A DNA stretch of 64,000 nucleotides from Haliscomenobacter sp040401995 (GTDB lineage Bacteria; Bacteroidota; Bacteroidia; Chitinophagales; Saprospiraceae). The translations under genes were made by a program, and so were the position numbers. The stretch lies in the NCBI GenBank assembly GCA_040401995.1, contig JBBANM010000006.1:1-64000 (forward strand). The letters run 5' to 3'. Within the stretch, counting starts at the first letter, position 1. The number at the start of each line of letters is the position of its first letter. Under the pieces are notes generated by a model. It made no database searches and was not told where the DNA came from. It worked only from the letters and a program-made list of their open reading frames with translations. Shown piece by piece: positions 17,401-25,930 of this stretch.

Positions 17401-18236
17401 ACAGCTCGCATTTTTAAGTTGCGCAAAACAGCCATAGCCACACCCATCAACAACAACAAATAAGCCGTAGTAATGGCATAAGCTTGCGGAATATCTTGGA
17501 GATTGAATTTTTGCAATTTGCGAATGATCAGTGGGGCAATCATTTGCGGAGATTGGCGGCCAAGCAACAACGGTGTTTCATAGGCGCCCATGATGAAAAC
17601 GAAGTAAAGAAAAATCGAAAAAATACTTTTTTGCCACAAAATGGGAAGCGCCACTTTTTGCCAAGTTTGGCCGGGAGTAGCGCCCAAGGTCAAAGCCAAA
17701 TCTTGAAGTGCTTGGATTTTTTCACTTTTGTACAATTGTAAAAAAAGCAGCGTAAAAAAAGGCGTTGCCATAAACGCATGGGTAAAAATGATGCCGATGC
17801 CACATGCGTCGTTGACGAATTCAGGGAAGGCTTCTAAATTTGAAAGGAAGCCAATTTGGAAAAGCAATCGCGAGATGAAGCCCGATTTTGACCACAGTTG
17901 AAAACAGATAAATGCGGCCACCAGGGTGGGCAACACCAAAGGAAAATAAATGAAGTACGACAAATAACCGCGACTTAATTGCTTGCGCAGCGCCATTAAT
18001 AAGGCCGATGCGCTGATCAAAACGATGCTCATGCTGCTAAATGCACAATACAAACTAAAACCCAACGACTGCCAAAATGCTTTGTCTTGCAATACTGCCT
18101 GCCAATGCACCGTGGTGAATCCGTGGTTCAAAAGCCCAATCAGCCCAAAGCTATAGGCGGCTACATAGCCCAAACCTAGCGCCAAAGGCACAACGCACAA
18201 AAGCACATAAAGCAATAGACCTAAGCGAGCCAGCAT
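17397..18236 (-). CDS. ABC transporter permease, first subunit (YnjC N-terminal-like)
   Basis: The 279-residue protein has about six transmembrane helices and an EAA-like loop (LQDLALTLGATPGQTWQKVA, about 196). It starts directly after the stop of the binding-protein gene. It pairs with the permease at 16612 to form the channel across the inner membrane. Confidence 0.82.
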   Translation of the reverse strand: MLARLGLLLYVLLCVVPLALGLGYVAAYSFGLIGLLNHGFTTVHWQAVLQDKAFWQSLGFSLYCAFSSMSIVLISASALLMALRKQLSRGYLSYFIYFPLVLPTLVAAFICFQLWSKSGFISRLLFQIGFLSNLEAFPEFVNDACGIGIIFTHAFMATPFFTLLFLQLYKSEKIQALQDLALTLGATPGQTWQKVALPILWQKSIFSIFLYFVFIMGAYETPLLLGRQSPQMIAPLIIRKLQKFNLQDIPQAYAITTAYLLLLMGVAMAVLRNLKMRAV

Positions 18237-19448
18237 TTATTTTTCGATGATGTTTTTTCTAAAGTCTTCGGCCAAGCGAATCATGTATTGCGGCGCCAGT
18301 TCGGGTAGCGCCCGAGTATTGAGTTCTGAACGTGGCGCTACGTACTTGCGCGGCGGCAATTTTTGCCATTGGGTCTGCCAGGTTTGGGGCAGTTTTTTTA
18401 CATCCAGCACCAGCCCATCGCCCCATACCGCAGGATCTTGTTTTTTTAACTGTGCCTCAGGCGAAATTAAAAAATTGACCACTGCCATGGCGCCAGCTTT
18501 GTTTTTTGACAGCTGCGGGATGCCTTGGTAATGCGTGTTTTGGATCAAACCGCTTTTCCAAACATAAGCACGGGAAGAAGCAGGGAAAAGACCCTGGGTT
18601 ACTTTGTTGTCGACTTCGTTGTCGTTGTTACTCATGGTAAACCACAGCTCGCCGCTGGCGTACAATTGGTGGATCACCGCAACGTTTTCCGGAAAAGTTT
18701 TCCCCGCCCGCCAAAGATAAGGCTGAATGTTTTTTAAGTAAGCCCACAACTCCTTGCTATACGTCAAGTATTTTTTTTCATCAAAACCGCCTTCCAGTTC
18801 CTTGGCGCCGCCCGCAATATCAATCAACAAGGACTTCAAAAAAGTCATGCCGGTGAACTGGTTGTCGAAGGTAAATTTGCCCGGGTGCTCCTTTAGAAAT
18901 GCCGCCAAAGCCTGACGATCTTGCGGCGGATTGGGAATCTGGGCACTGTTGTAGATCAAAGCCATTTGCACGTTGCCCCAGGGGCATTCAAAGCCATCAA
19001 CGGGTTGTTGAAAATCAATACCGATAAAAGGATTGGAAAAATCGATGTATTGCGCGTTGGGCAAGTTATCCGTCCAAGGGCCAAAAAGCGCATCAATTTC
19101 GCGCAGTTGGTAAAAAGTTTCCCCATTGATCCATAGCAAATCCAACTCGCTTTCGGTTTTACCTGCTTGTAACTCGGCCAGCAATGCTTGTACAATCAAA
19201 TTGCCTTGTCCGCTGGCGATTTTTAGGTCTATGCCCAAGCGTTTTTTTACATTCGGAACCACGTAATTCTGCATATAGGCATTGATGAGCGGATCGCCCG
19301 TCCACATCATCAGGTTGACGGTGGTGCCCCTGGCTTTTTTTTCAATTTCCGACCAAGGTTGTTGCAACACATTGCCGGTGTTTGGCTTAGTAGCAGATTG
19401 GCATCCCCATACCAAAAATAAAATCCCAAGTATTATCAGTTTTTGCAT
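18237..19448 (-). CDS. ABC transporter substrate-binding lipoprotein (YnjB-like)
   Basis: The 403-residue protein has a lipoprotein signal (MQKLIILGILFLVWGCQS; lipobox VWGC), so it should be tethered in the periplasm. The text ARGTTVNLMMWTGDPLINAY and the later WINGETFYQLRE and GFECPWGNVQMALIY blocks resemble the YnjB family (COG4134), whose substrate is not established. It lies 16 bp behind the TonB receptor gene, which suggests outer-membrane and inner-membrane uptake of the same compound. Confidence 0.8.
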   Translation of the reverse strand: MQKLIILGILFLVWGCQSATKPNTGNVLQQPWSEIEKKARGTTVNLMMWTGDPLINAYMQNYVVPNVKKRLGIDLKIASGQGNLIVQALLAELQAGKTESELDLLWINGETFYQLREIDALFGPWTDNLPNAQYIDFSNPFIGIDFQQPVDGFECPWGNVQMALIYNSAQIPNPPQDRQALAAFLKEHPGKFTFDNQFTGMTFLKSLLIDIAGGAKELEGGFDEKKYLTYSKELWAYLKNIQPYLWRAGKTFPENVAVIHQLYASGELWFTMSNNDNEVDNKVTQGLFPASSRAYVWKSGLIQNTHYQGIPQLSKNKAGAMAVVNFLISPEAQLKKQDPAVWGDGLVLDVKKLPQTWQTQWQKLPPRKYVAPRSELNTRALPELAPQYMIRLAEDFRKNIIEK

Positions 19449-19464
19449 AGCTGTGCATCTTTAC

Positions 19465-22455
19465 TTACCAAAGATACTGCAAAGTAAATTGAATTTGCCG
19501 CGGCGCACTGGCATTCCTCCGAATCAAAACGCCAGAATCTTTGGGTCCGGGCTGGATTTGATTGCTTTGGGTAGCGTTGTTGCTATAGCCGCTCAGGTTT
19601 TGAGCGTTGAAAACATTGAACACATCGCTGCGCAGCACCAATTTCGATTTAGCCAATGGAAACACATACTGGATGCCTAGGTCAAAGGTATTGGACCAAG
19701 GTAGGCGGTCGTTGTTGCGGGTTTCTCCTGGCTGGCGATCGCTGTTGCCCACATAGGCGTCGCCAAAGGAGGCGCCATCGCCATTTAAATCGGTAGTGCC
19801 GTAAAGCCGAGCATCGGGAATGCGGTTGATGGGTTGGCCGCTTTGCAACAAAGCTGCTAGCGTCACATTCAAACGTTGATTGGGATAATAGTACAAAAGC
19901 CCATTGATAATGTGCGTGCGGTCATTGATGGATGGCCCCCAGTCGGCGGCAAAATTATTTGCATCGGTAGCGCGGAAGTTGATGTCGTCGGTGTTGTTTT
20001 TGAGCAACGACAAGGTATAATTGACCCGATAAGCAAAGTGGTCGGCGCCTTTTTCTTTTTGTAAGGTAAACGTGGCCGCATAATACTTGGAACGCCCCGC
20101 AGTTTCCGATACGACCACGTTGCGCGCTACCCCCGTTACTTTTTCGCCATTGATGGTGGCGGAACCATCGGGTGCGATGGCGATCGGCCGCGTTGCATCC
20201 GCCTGTGCGGGCGTGCGTACAACCACCTTGTTGGGATCGATGGTATAAGCGGAAGGCGCATTCAAATTGCGTAGCCGGAATAAGTTGTAGGTCTGATTGT
20301 GCATCAAATCCACGGAAAACAAGGTTTTTTCATCCACTTGTAATTGATAACCAATCGCTATTTGGTGGGTATAAGGATTTTGGTAGCCATTGGGGTTGAG
20401 AATACGGCGTTCATTGCTAAAAGCGTTGGCCCTTTGGCCTTGCAGTTCGGCATAAGATGGGCCTTGTAAGTATTTTACATTATTGGCACTCCCGCTGATG
20501 TTACCGTTAAAGGTGATGCGATCAATGTTAGTATTGGCGGGCAATTGTCCTAGACGTACCAATTCGCGCAACTCTTTCTGATAATCTACCGATGTGGTGT
20601 TTTGCTGTAACGCATCACTGTAAATCGCATAAGGGACTTTGTCGTAAAAAATGCCATACCCACCGCGCAAGGCACTGCGCTGACCAAGTTTGTAATTGAA
20701 GTTAAGACGCGGGGCAAGGTTGTTAAAATCGCCTTTGGCTGCACCGCCTTTCGAGAGGTTGTCGTAATCATAGCGCAAGCCGATTGTCACATTCAAACGG
20801 CTCGCCACCGCCCACTGATCTTCCAAATAAGCCGAATAGATGGTTTGCCTTGCCCCAAAGGAAGCAGGGCGCAGTTCTACATTATAAGCCAATACCTGTG
20901 CATCGGCAGGAATGTTGTTGACATTCAAGGTGCTCCCCAGACGTTGATTCGCCAAGTTGGTCAATTGGCTTTGATTGAGTTTTACGGTATAATTCCCATT
21001 GACATTGCCGCCGCCCAAGAGCTGATGATCGGCAGTAATGATGTTGATACCCGCTTTAAAAGTATGTTTACCGGCGTAGTATTTTGCTTTTTGCTGGAAT
21101 TGCCAGGTGTTTTCGGTGGCGTCAAAAATATAGCCTGGATGCCCCAGTACGGCGATGGTCTGCTCGCTGGGATCCAATACCGTCACTTGCGGACTGTTGT
21201 TGTTGAGCGGTCGACCATAATTCCAGCGAAAACGAGCGTATTGCACATTGGTTTCTGCTGAAAAATGGGCATTGAAATAAGTGTTTTTCAAGGCAATGAG
21301 CGCCGAATTGCGGTCTTGGAAATTGGCTGCCGAAGGAAATTGCACGCCACCATCCAATCCGCCGCCTTGTCGTTCGATGGCCACAATGCCGATATTAGCG
21401 CGCAGCGAGGAACGCCAATGGGCATTCCAATTTTGATCCAATTTTGCCGATAGATAATTGAATTGATTGGTACCCCGCACAATTTCATTTACCCCCAAGG
21501 CCGGGGAAGAAAGCCTATTGTCTTTCACGTCGGTGGTGTGTTCCAGATCAACGTAGTAAAAAGTGCGGTCCTTCTTGAGCGCGCCGCCAAAGGCTGTTCC
21601 GGCTTGATAGCGTTGAAAACCGTCTTTGACAAAATTGCCCGACAAATCGCGTTGCGCAAAAGCCGAGCGCCCATCGACCACCTTGCCAGGGCGAGTCACC
21701 ACAAACGCTTCTCCTTTGAATTCGTTGCTACCCGATGGGGTGGTTACGTTCACTACGCCATTGGCGGTGGTACCGTATTCAGCCGAGTAGTTATTGGTCA
21801 GTACGGTGATATTTTTAGCAAAACCGCTGGGGATATTGAATTTTTGGCCACCCAAAAACCGCTCGTTGTTGTCCAAACCATCAATAAGGTAGCTGGTGAA
21901 CAAAGAGTTGGCGCCATTGATGCTTACATTGGGGGCTTCGGGATAGAACCCGGTGGCCTGAGATACATTAGGCAAACGAAAAAGTGCCCGGGTGAGGTCA
22001 CGACCCTCGATGGGCAGCGCTTGGATGTCTTTTTTGGTCAATTCAAAAGCCACTTCGGCGTCGTTGCGGTTGATGCGGCTGTTGTTGGATACATTGGCGG
22101 CCACTTGCACTAGATCCAGATCAACGGTACGCTTAGCGAGGAGGGTAAGTTCCAGCTGTAGGTTTTGATTGGAGCGAATGTCGATATCGGAAGTACGGAT
22201 TTCCAAAAACTGATCGGTTTCCTCAACCTGTAATTCATAACCATTGACGGCAGCCAAAGAGCGAAAAACGACCCGACCCTGTTCGTTGGTCGTTTCTCGT
22301 AAATCGATTCCCATACCGGTATTTTTTAACCTAATTTCTACACCGGCCTGTGGGGCGTTGCCTGCTTGGTAATTGCGGACTAAGACGCTGAGGTCTTGTT
22401 GCGCCATTAGTTGGCAGCCCAGGAGTAGGAATAATCCGAGGAGAAACGCTTTCAT
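19465..22455 (-). CDS. TonB-dependent outer-membrane receptor (Oar-like, with N-terminal carboxypeptidase-regulatory domain)
   Basis: The start is set at the ATG giving MKAFLLGLFLLLGCQLMAQQ (signal peptide); the open frame extends 21 codons further upstream but gives no signal. About 996 residues. It begins with a CarboxypepD_reg-like domain (about 25-110), then a plug (LPIEGRDLTRALFRLPNVSQ, GANSLFTSYLIDGLDNNERF, NNYSAEYGTTANGVVNVTTP) and a large beta-barrel ending FTLQYLW, with the terminal aromatic typical of barrels. It probably imports the ligand passed to the YnjBCD-like transporter encoded immediately behind it. The ligand is unknown. Confidence 0.88.
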   Translation of the reverse strand: MKAFLLGLFLLLGCQLMAQQDLSVLVRNYQAGNAPQAGVEIRLKNTGMGIDLRETTNEQGRVVFRSLAAVNGYELQVEETDQFLEIRTSDIDIRSNQNLQLELTLLAKRTVDLDLVQVAANVSNNSRINRNDAEVAFELTKKDIQALPIEGRDLTRALFRLPNVSQATGFYPEAPNVSINGANSLFTSYLIDGLDNNERFLGGQKFNIPSGFAKNITVLTNNYSAEYGTTANGVVNVTTPSGSNEFKGEAFVVTRPGKVVDGRSAFAQRDLSGNFVKDGFQRYQAGTAFGGALKKDRTFYYVDLEHTTDVKDNRLSSPALGVNEIVRGTNQFNYLSAKLDQNWNAHWRSSLRANIGIVAIERQGGGLDGGVQFPSAANFQDRNSALIALKNTYFNAHFSAETNVQYARFRWNYGRPLNNNSPQVTVLDPSEQTIAVLGHPGYIFDATENTWQFQQKAKYYAGKHTFKAGINIITADHQLLGGGNVNGNYTVKLNQSQLTNLANQRLGSTLNVNNIPADAQVLAYNVELRPASFGARQTIYSAYLEDQWAVASRLNVTIGLRYDYDNLSKGGAAKGDFNNLAPRLNFNYKLGQRSALRGGYGIFYDKVPYAIYSDALQQNTTSVDYQKELRELVRLGQLPANTNIDRITFNGNISGSANNVKYLQGPSYAELQGQRANAFSNERRILNPNGYQNPYTHQIAIGYQLQVDEKTLFSVDLMHNQTYNLFRLRNLNAPSAYTIDPNKVVVRTPAQADATRPIAIAPDGSATINGEKVTGVARNVVVSETAGRSKYYAATFTLQKEKGADHFAYRVNYTLSLLKNNTDDINFRATDANNFAADWGPSINDRTHIINGLLYYYPNQRLNVTLAALLQSGQPINRIPDARLYGTTDLNGDGASFGDAYVGNSDRQPGETRNNDRLPWSNTFDLGIQYVFPLAKSKLVLRSDVFNVFNAQNLSGYSNNATQSNQIQPGPKDSGVLIRRNASAPRQIQFTLQYLW

Positions 22456-22565
22456 GTGTATAAGTTTGGGTGAAATCAGGGTACAAAAATGGACAATCAG
22501 CCGCATTTGAAGTGTCAAAATCGGGACATCGTATCGGTTTTAAAAAATAACGGCAAGTATTACGG

Positions 22566-23420
22566 CTATTTTTCAATAGCAGTTCCAACAAACAAAGCTT
22601 GGAATTGATCAAAAACTGCAGGGGCTATTTGCTGGAATTGTGTTGGGAAATGAAAAAAATGCACCATTGCCGCCGGTAGCAATTCCACATCGGGGCGGTT
22701 GATCGATTTTTCAATGGCCTCCTGCGGAAAACGGCTCATGTCGGTCAGTTGTGTCCAAAAATCATCCGCTAGATCCGGCCAAACCATATTGGGCATGCTC
22801 AGCATCCACACCCGTGCCCACTCGTGGAGGCCAATGTCGTAGTATTGCTGCGGCGTCATAAAACCTTTAAGTAGATGATCGGCTGCAAAAATCAGCACGC
22901 CATCTTCCTCAAAAATTTCTGAACTGTGAAAATGTTTGGGGTATTGCGGTGAGGGAAAAGGCTTAGGGTAAACGATAACCGTTTCGAATTTGGGCAATAG
23001 AAACTCCGATTGGTGCATCGTGAGCGGGAGCGCGCAGGCCGCAACCACCATTTTGATGTCTTCCGGCACCGTGCCGTCTTCCGATTGCGACTTAAAATCT
23101 TTGGCCATTGGGAACAGTGCCAAGCGCTCGCGAAACTTATTTTGCTCCAAAGGCGGTAGTTCTCGATAAAATCGCGAATACTTTTCCAAAAAAGCCAATA
23201 ATTTTTTGGGCAACTGTGGCGGGTGCTGGCGATACCACCACCAATCGATCTGTGGAGAGAACACAAACACCAAAACCAAGGCCATAAAAGGGCCGATGAC
23301 CCATAAAGCATACCCGCTATCTACCGTAAAAGCAAAATAACCAGCAACCAAAATCAGCAGAAAAAAGGGCAAAGCAACGATTCGAGATGGCATGTCAAGA
23401 ATATTTCTACAAATTTGCAA
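22566..23420 (-). CDS. MtfA-like (M90) zinc peptidase homolog with altered metal motif
   Basis: The 284-residue protein has two N-terminal transmembrane helices (about 10-30 and 33-52) followed by a cytoplasmic domain resembling MtfA. The domain shows FLEKYSRFYRELPPLEQNKF, ACALPLTM, VIVYPKPFPSP and a candidate metal site GLHEWARVW at 197-205. MtfA peptidases normally have HExxH; here the second His is Arg203. It may have lost zinc or use another ligand, so catalytic activity is doubtful. It is transcribed away from the tRNA-his unit. Confidence 0.7.
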   Translation of the reverse strand: MQICRNILDMPSRIVALPFFLLILVAGYFAFTVDSGYALWVIGPFMALVLVFVFSPQIDWWWYRQHPPQLPKKLLAFLEKYSRFYRELPPLEQNKFRERLALFPMAKDFKSQSEDGTVPEDIKMVVAACALPLTMHQSEFLLPKFETVIVYPKPFPSPQYPKHFHSSEIFEEDGVLIFAADHLLKGFMTPQQYYDIGLHEWARVWMLSMPNMVWPDLADDFWTQLTDMSRFPQEAIEKSINRPDVELLPAAMVHFFHFPTQFQQIAPAVFDQFQALFVGTAIEK

Positions 23421-23439
23421 ACTTTTTTCGCAAAGCTAC

Positions 23440-23471
23440 TTGCGTAGAAAATAAATAATCACGTATATTTG
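23440..23471 (+). promoter_or_regulatory. Promoter for tRNA-Phe and the his operon
   Basis: TTG at 23440-23442 and TATATTTG at 23464-23471 are separated by 21 bp, close to the Bacteroidota -33/-7 consensus (TTTG, N17-23, TAnnTTTG). Predicted transcription start is near 23477. No second promoter of this kind fits in the 12 bp between the tRNA and the leader ORF. Confidence 0.7.
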
Positions 23472-23512
23472 CGCACGCCTTTGAAAAACGGCGTTTTTTA
23501 AATAAATAATTT

Positions 23513-23588
23513 GGTGTGGTAGCTCAGTTGGTAGAGCACAGGACTGAAAATCCTGGTGTCGCTGGTTCAATTCCTGCCCGCACCACCA
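23513..23588 (+). tRNA. tRNA-Phe (anticodon GAA)
   Basis: This is a 76-nt cloverleaf with encoded CCA. The acceptor stem GGTGTGG/CCGCACC (one G-U), D-arm GCTC...GAGC and anticodon stem CAGGA/TCCTG enclose the loop CTGAAAA with GAA at 34-36; the discriminator is A. The T-stem GCTGG/CCTGC has a T-T mismatch at 51-63 and the T-loop is TTCAATT. It is the first gene of the predicted his transcript. Confidence 0.95.
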
Positions 23589-23600
23589 AACTTGGAACAC

Positions 23601-23648
23601 ATGTTTTTTGCAACCGTACATCATCACCATCATTTCTTCTCCCGCTAG
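23601..23648 (+). CDS. hisL: his operon leader peptide (15 aa, five consecutive His codons)
   Basis: The ORF reads MFFATVHHHHHFFSR and ends in TAG. The His codons are CAT CAT CAC CAT CAT (23619-23633). GGA lies about 5 nt before the ATG. A His run in a tiny ORF, followed by a strong terminator just before hisG, is the classical arrangement for ribosome-mediated attenuation. Charged tRNA-His lets the ribosome reach the stop codon; shortage stalls it on the His run. Two Phe pairs flank the run, and the gene just upstream is tRNA-Phe. It was too short for ordinary gene calling. Confidence 0.88.
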   Translation: MFFATVHHHHHFFSR

Positions 23649-23649
23649 G

Positions 23650-23718
23650 GCGAATGGTGGAGCAATTGTGCGGATACACAAAACGCGAGTACTCGAATAA
23701 AAGAGGCCTACCATTTGC
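23650..23718 (+). promoter_or_regulatory. Predicted antiterminator of the his attenuator
   Basis: GCGAATGGTGG (23650-23660) can pair with CCTACCATTTGC (23707-23718): 11 pairs with one bulged T and one G-U. The second strand is the 5' arm and loop of the terminator, so the two structures exclude each other. The first strand begins two bases after the leader stop codon, where a ribosome finishing the peptide would cover it. A ribosome stalled at the His codons would leave it free. Confidence 0.75.
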
Positions 23719-23733
23719 TGGTAGGCCTCTTTT
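23699..23733 (+). terminator. his attenuator terminator
   Basis: The perfect 15-bp stem AAAAGAGGCCTACCA / TGGTAGGCCTCTTTT has the loop TTTGC, and its 3' arm ends in T residues followed by CGTTTT. It lies 42 bp before hisG. It can also end the tRNA-Phe transcript when histidine is plentiful. Confidence 0.9.
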
Positions 23734-23775
23734 CGTTTTACCCATATCCAATACCCAAGCAAAAACACAACCATT

Positions 23776-24636
23776 ATGGAAACGAACCTTAAAATTGCAG
23801 TACAAAAATCGGGTCGTCTTTTGGATGGCTCCCTCGAGTTGCTTCGCGAATGCGGCATCCGCATCGATGAAGGTCGCGATCAGTTAAAAGTATCAGCCAG
23901 CGGTTTTCCGCTCGATATTTTTTACCTCCGCAATTCTGATATCCCGCAGTATGTATACGACGGCGTCGCTGACCTAGCCATTTTAGGGGAAAACACCGTG
24001 GTAGAAAAAGAAAAAGAACTCCAGCCAGTACTGGCTCTGGGTTTTTCCAAATGCCGCTTGTCGATCGCAGTACCCAAAGGCACCGAATATCTCTCCAACA
24101 CCTGGCTACAGGGCAAACGCATCGCCACTTCTTACCCCAATTCTTTGCGGGTATTTTTACGGGCAAACAACATTGAAGCCGAGATCCACGAAATTTCGGG
24201 ATCAGTAGAAATTGCGCCCAATATTGGCCTGGCCGATGCAATTTGCGATTTGGTGAGCTCGGGCAATACCTTGTTCATGAATGGCTTAGAAGAAAAAGAC
24301 GTGTTGCTAAAATCAGAAGCTAAGCTTTTTGCCAGCCGCAAGCTCTCACCTGAAAAACGTGTCTTGCTCGATAAATTGCTTTTCCGCATCAAATCGGTAT
24401 TGGCCGCCCAAAACAATAAATACCTGTTGATGAACGCGCCAAGCGAATCACTGGATAAAATTCTTGAAATTTTACCGGGTATGAAAAGTCCTACGGTGAT
24501 GCCTTTGGCCACTCCAGGCTGGAGTTCCGTACACACCGTAATCAGCGAAAATCGTTTTTGGGAAATCATTGACCAATTGCGTGAACTTGGAGCTCAAGGT
24601 ATTCTGGTAATCCCCATTCAAAAAATGATCATATGA
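23776..24636 (+). CDS. hisG: ATP phosphoribosyltransferase HisG (long form)
   Basis: First committed step of histidine synthesis: ATP plus PRPP to phosphoribosyl-ATP. At 286 residues it is the long form, with a C-terminal regulatory domain (about 215-286, including MPLATPGWSSVHTVI and GAQGILVIPIQKMI) that normally binds histidine, so no HisZ partner is needed. The catalytic part shows IAVQKSGRL at the start, DLAILGENTVV and the PRPP-loop-like DLVSSGNTLFMNGL. Its stop overlaps the hisD start by 4 bp. Controlled by the upstream attenuator and presumably by feedback inhibition. Confidence 0.97.
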   Translation: METNLKIAVQKSGRLLDGSLELLRECGIRIDEGRDQLKVSASGFPLDIFYLRNSDIPQYVYDGVADLAILGENTVVEKEKELQPVLALGFSKCRLSIAVPKGTEYLSNTWLQGKRIATSYPNSLRVFLRANNIEAEIHEISGSVEIAPNIGLADAICDLVSSGNTLFMNGLEEKDVLLKSEAKLFASRKLSPEKRVLLDKLLFRIKSVLAAQNNKYLLMNAPSESLDKILEILPGMKSPTVMPLATPGWSSVHTVISENRFWEIIDQLRELGAQGILVIPIQKMII

Positions 24637-25928
24637 AAACCTATCTGTACCCGCCCAAAAGTGCGTGGCCTACCTTACTGGCACGCCCCGCAATGGACAC
24701 TGCTCAATTGGAAGACGCGGTAATCGGTATCCTCGATGACATCCGCAGTACGGGCGATGCGGCGGTAAAAAAATACACCGCGCGTTTTGACGGGGCGGAA
24801 TTAACCGATTTACAAGTCAGCAACGAAGAACTCCTCCGCGCTGAAAGTTTGCTTACCAACGAGCTCAAAGCGGCGATTCGCACCGCTCAACGAAATATTG
24901 AAACCTTTCATGCCCAACAGGTTGTACAACCGGAAGTGATTGAAACCATGCCCGGCGTGCGCTGCTGGCGAAAAAACGTGGGCATCGAAAAAGTTGGGTT
25001 GTACATCCCAGGGGGTACCGCGCCGCTTTTTTCCACCGTGCTGATGTTGGGCGTGCCGGCGCGTTTGGCGGGTTGTAAAGAGATCGTGTTGTGCTCGCCG
25101 CCTAACCGCGACGGTCAAATTCACCCGGCTATTCTTTTTGCTGCCCAGTTGGTGGGCGTTACCAAAATATTTAAGGCCGGCGGCGTACAAGCCATTGGCG
25201 CTATGGCTTACGGCACGGAATCGGTACCGCAAGTGTATAAAATTTTTGGCCCCGGCAACCAATATGTTACGGCTGCTAAGCAAAGAGTGAGTCGCGCCGG
25301 AACGGCCATCGACATGCCCGCAGGCCCTTCAGAAGTATTGGTATGTGCCGATGAATCAGCTTCTCCGGCCTTTGTAGCGGCGGATCTGTTGTCGCAAGCA
25401 GAACATGGCGCGGATAGCCAGGTGGTGCTCGTGGCGTTTACCGAAAATTTTGTGGCGCGGGTTCAGCAGGAATTGGAACTTCAAGTGGCTCGGTTGCCCC
25501 GAGCAGAAATTGCCCGCAAAGCCTTGAACAATAGCATGGCCATCGTAGTGGCGGATTATGAAGAGGCCGTAGACCTTATCAACGCCTATGCTCCCGAACA
25601 TTTGATTCTATCGGTGCAGGCGGTGGAAATTATGGCGGAGCAGATCATCAATGCTGGATCGGTGTTTATGGGCAATTTTACGCCCGAATCGGTGGGCGAT
25701 TATGCTTCAGGCCCCAATCACACCTTGCCTACCAATGGCCATGCCCGTGCCTACAGCGGGGTGTCGTTAGATTCTTTTGTCAAAAAAATCACTTTTCAGC
25801 AGGTTTCCCAGGAAGGTTTAGCCATACTGGGGCCGGTGGTAGAAGAAATGGCCATCGCCGAAGAGCTGGTGGCCCACCAGCAGGCAGTGCGTATTCGCTT
25901 AGAGGGTTCTTCATCAAAAAATGCCTAG
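24633..25928 (+). CDS. hisD: Histidinol dehydrogenase HisD
   Basis: Zinc-dependent NAD enzyme that oxidises histidinol to histidine in two steps. At 431 residues it is normal length. Landmarks are GLYIPGGTAPLFSTVLMLGVPA (about 120, 20-residue region), KIFGPGNQYVTAAKQRV, DMPAGPSEVLV, SQAEHGADSQVVL (metal ligands Gln and His) and PTNGHARAYSGVSLDSFVK near the end. ATGA overlap with hisG indicates translational coupling. Confidence 0.97.
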   Translation: MKTYLYPPKSAWPTLLARPAMDTAQLEDAVIGILDDIRSTGDAAVKKYTARFDGAELTDLQVSNEELLRAESLLTNELKAAIRTAQRNIETFHAQQVVQPEVIETMPGVRCWRKNVGIEKVGLYIPGGTAPLFSTVLMLGVPARLAGCKEIVLCSPPNRDGQIHPAILFAAQLVGVTKIFKAGGVQAIGAMAYGTESVPQVYKIFGPGNQYVTAAKQRVSRAGTAIDMPAGPSEVLVCADESASPAFVAADLLSQAEHGADSQVVLVAFTENFVARVQQELELQVARLPRAEIARKALNNSMAIVVADYEEAVDLINAYAPEHLILSVQAVEIMAEQIINAGSVFMGNFTPESVGDYASGPNHTLPTNGHARAYSGVSLDSFVKKITFQQVSQEGLAILGPVVEEMAIAEELVAHQQAVRIRLEGSSSKNA

Positions 25929-25930
25929 TC

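Noticed and set aside
23475..23500. Hairpin ACGCC/GGCGT followed by six T between the promoter and tRNA-Phe
   Set aside because: Only a 5-bp stem with a 10-nt loop; it would lie at the very 5' end of the transcript and the neighbouring gene is divergent. Not called as a terminator.
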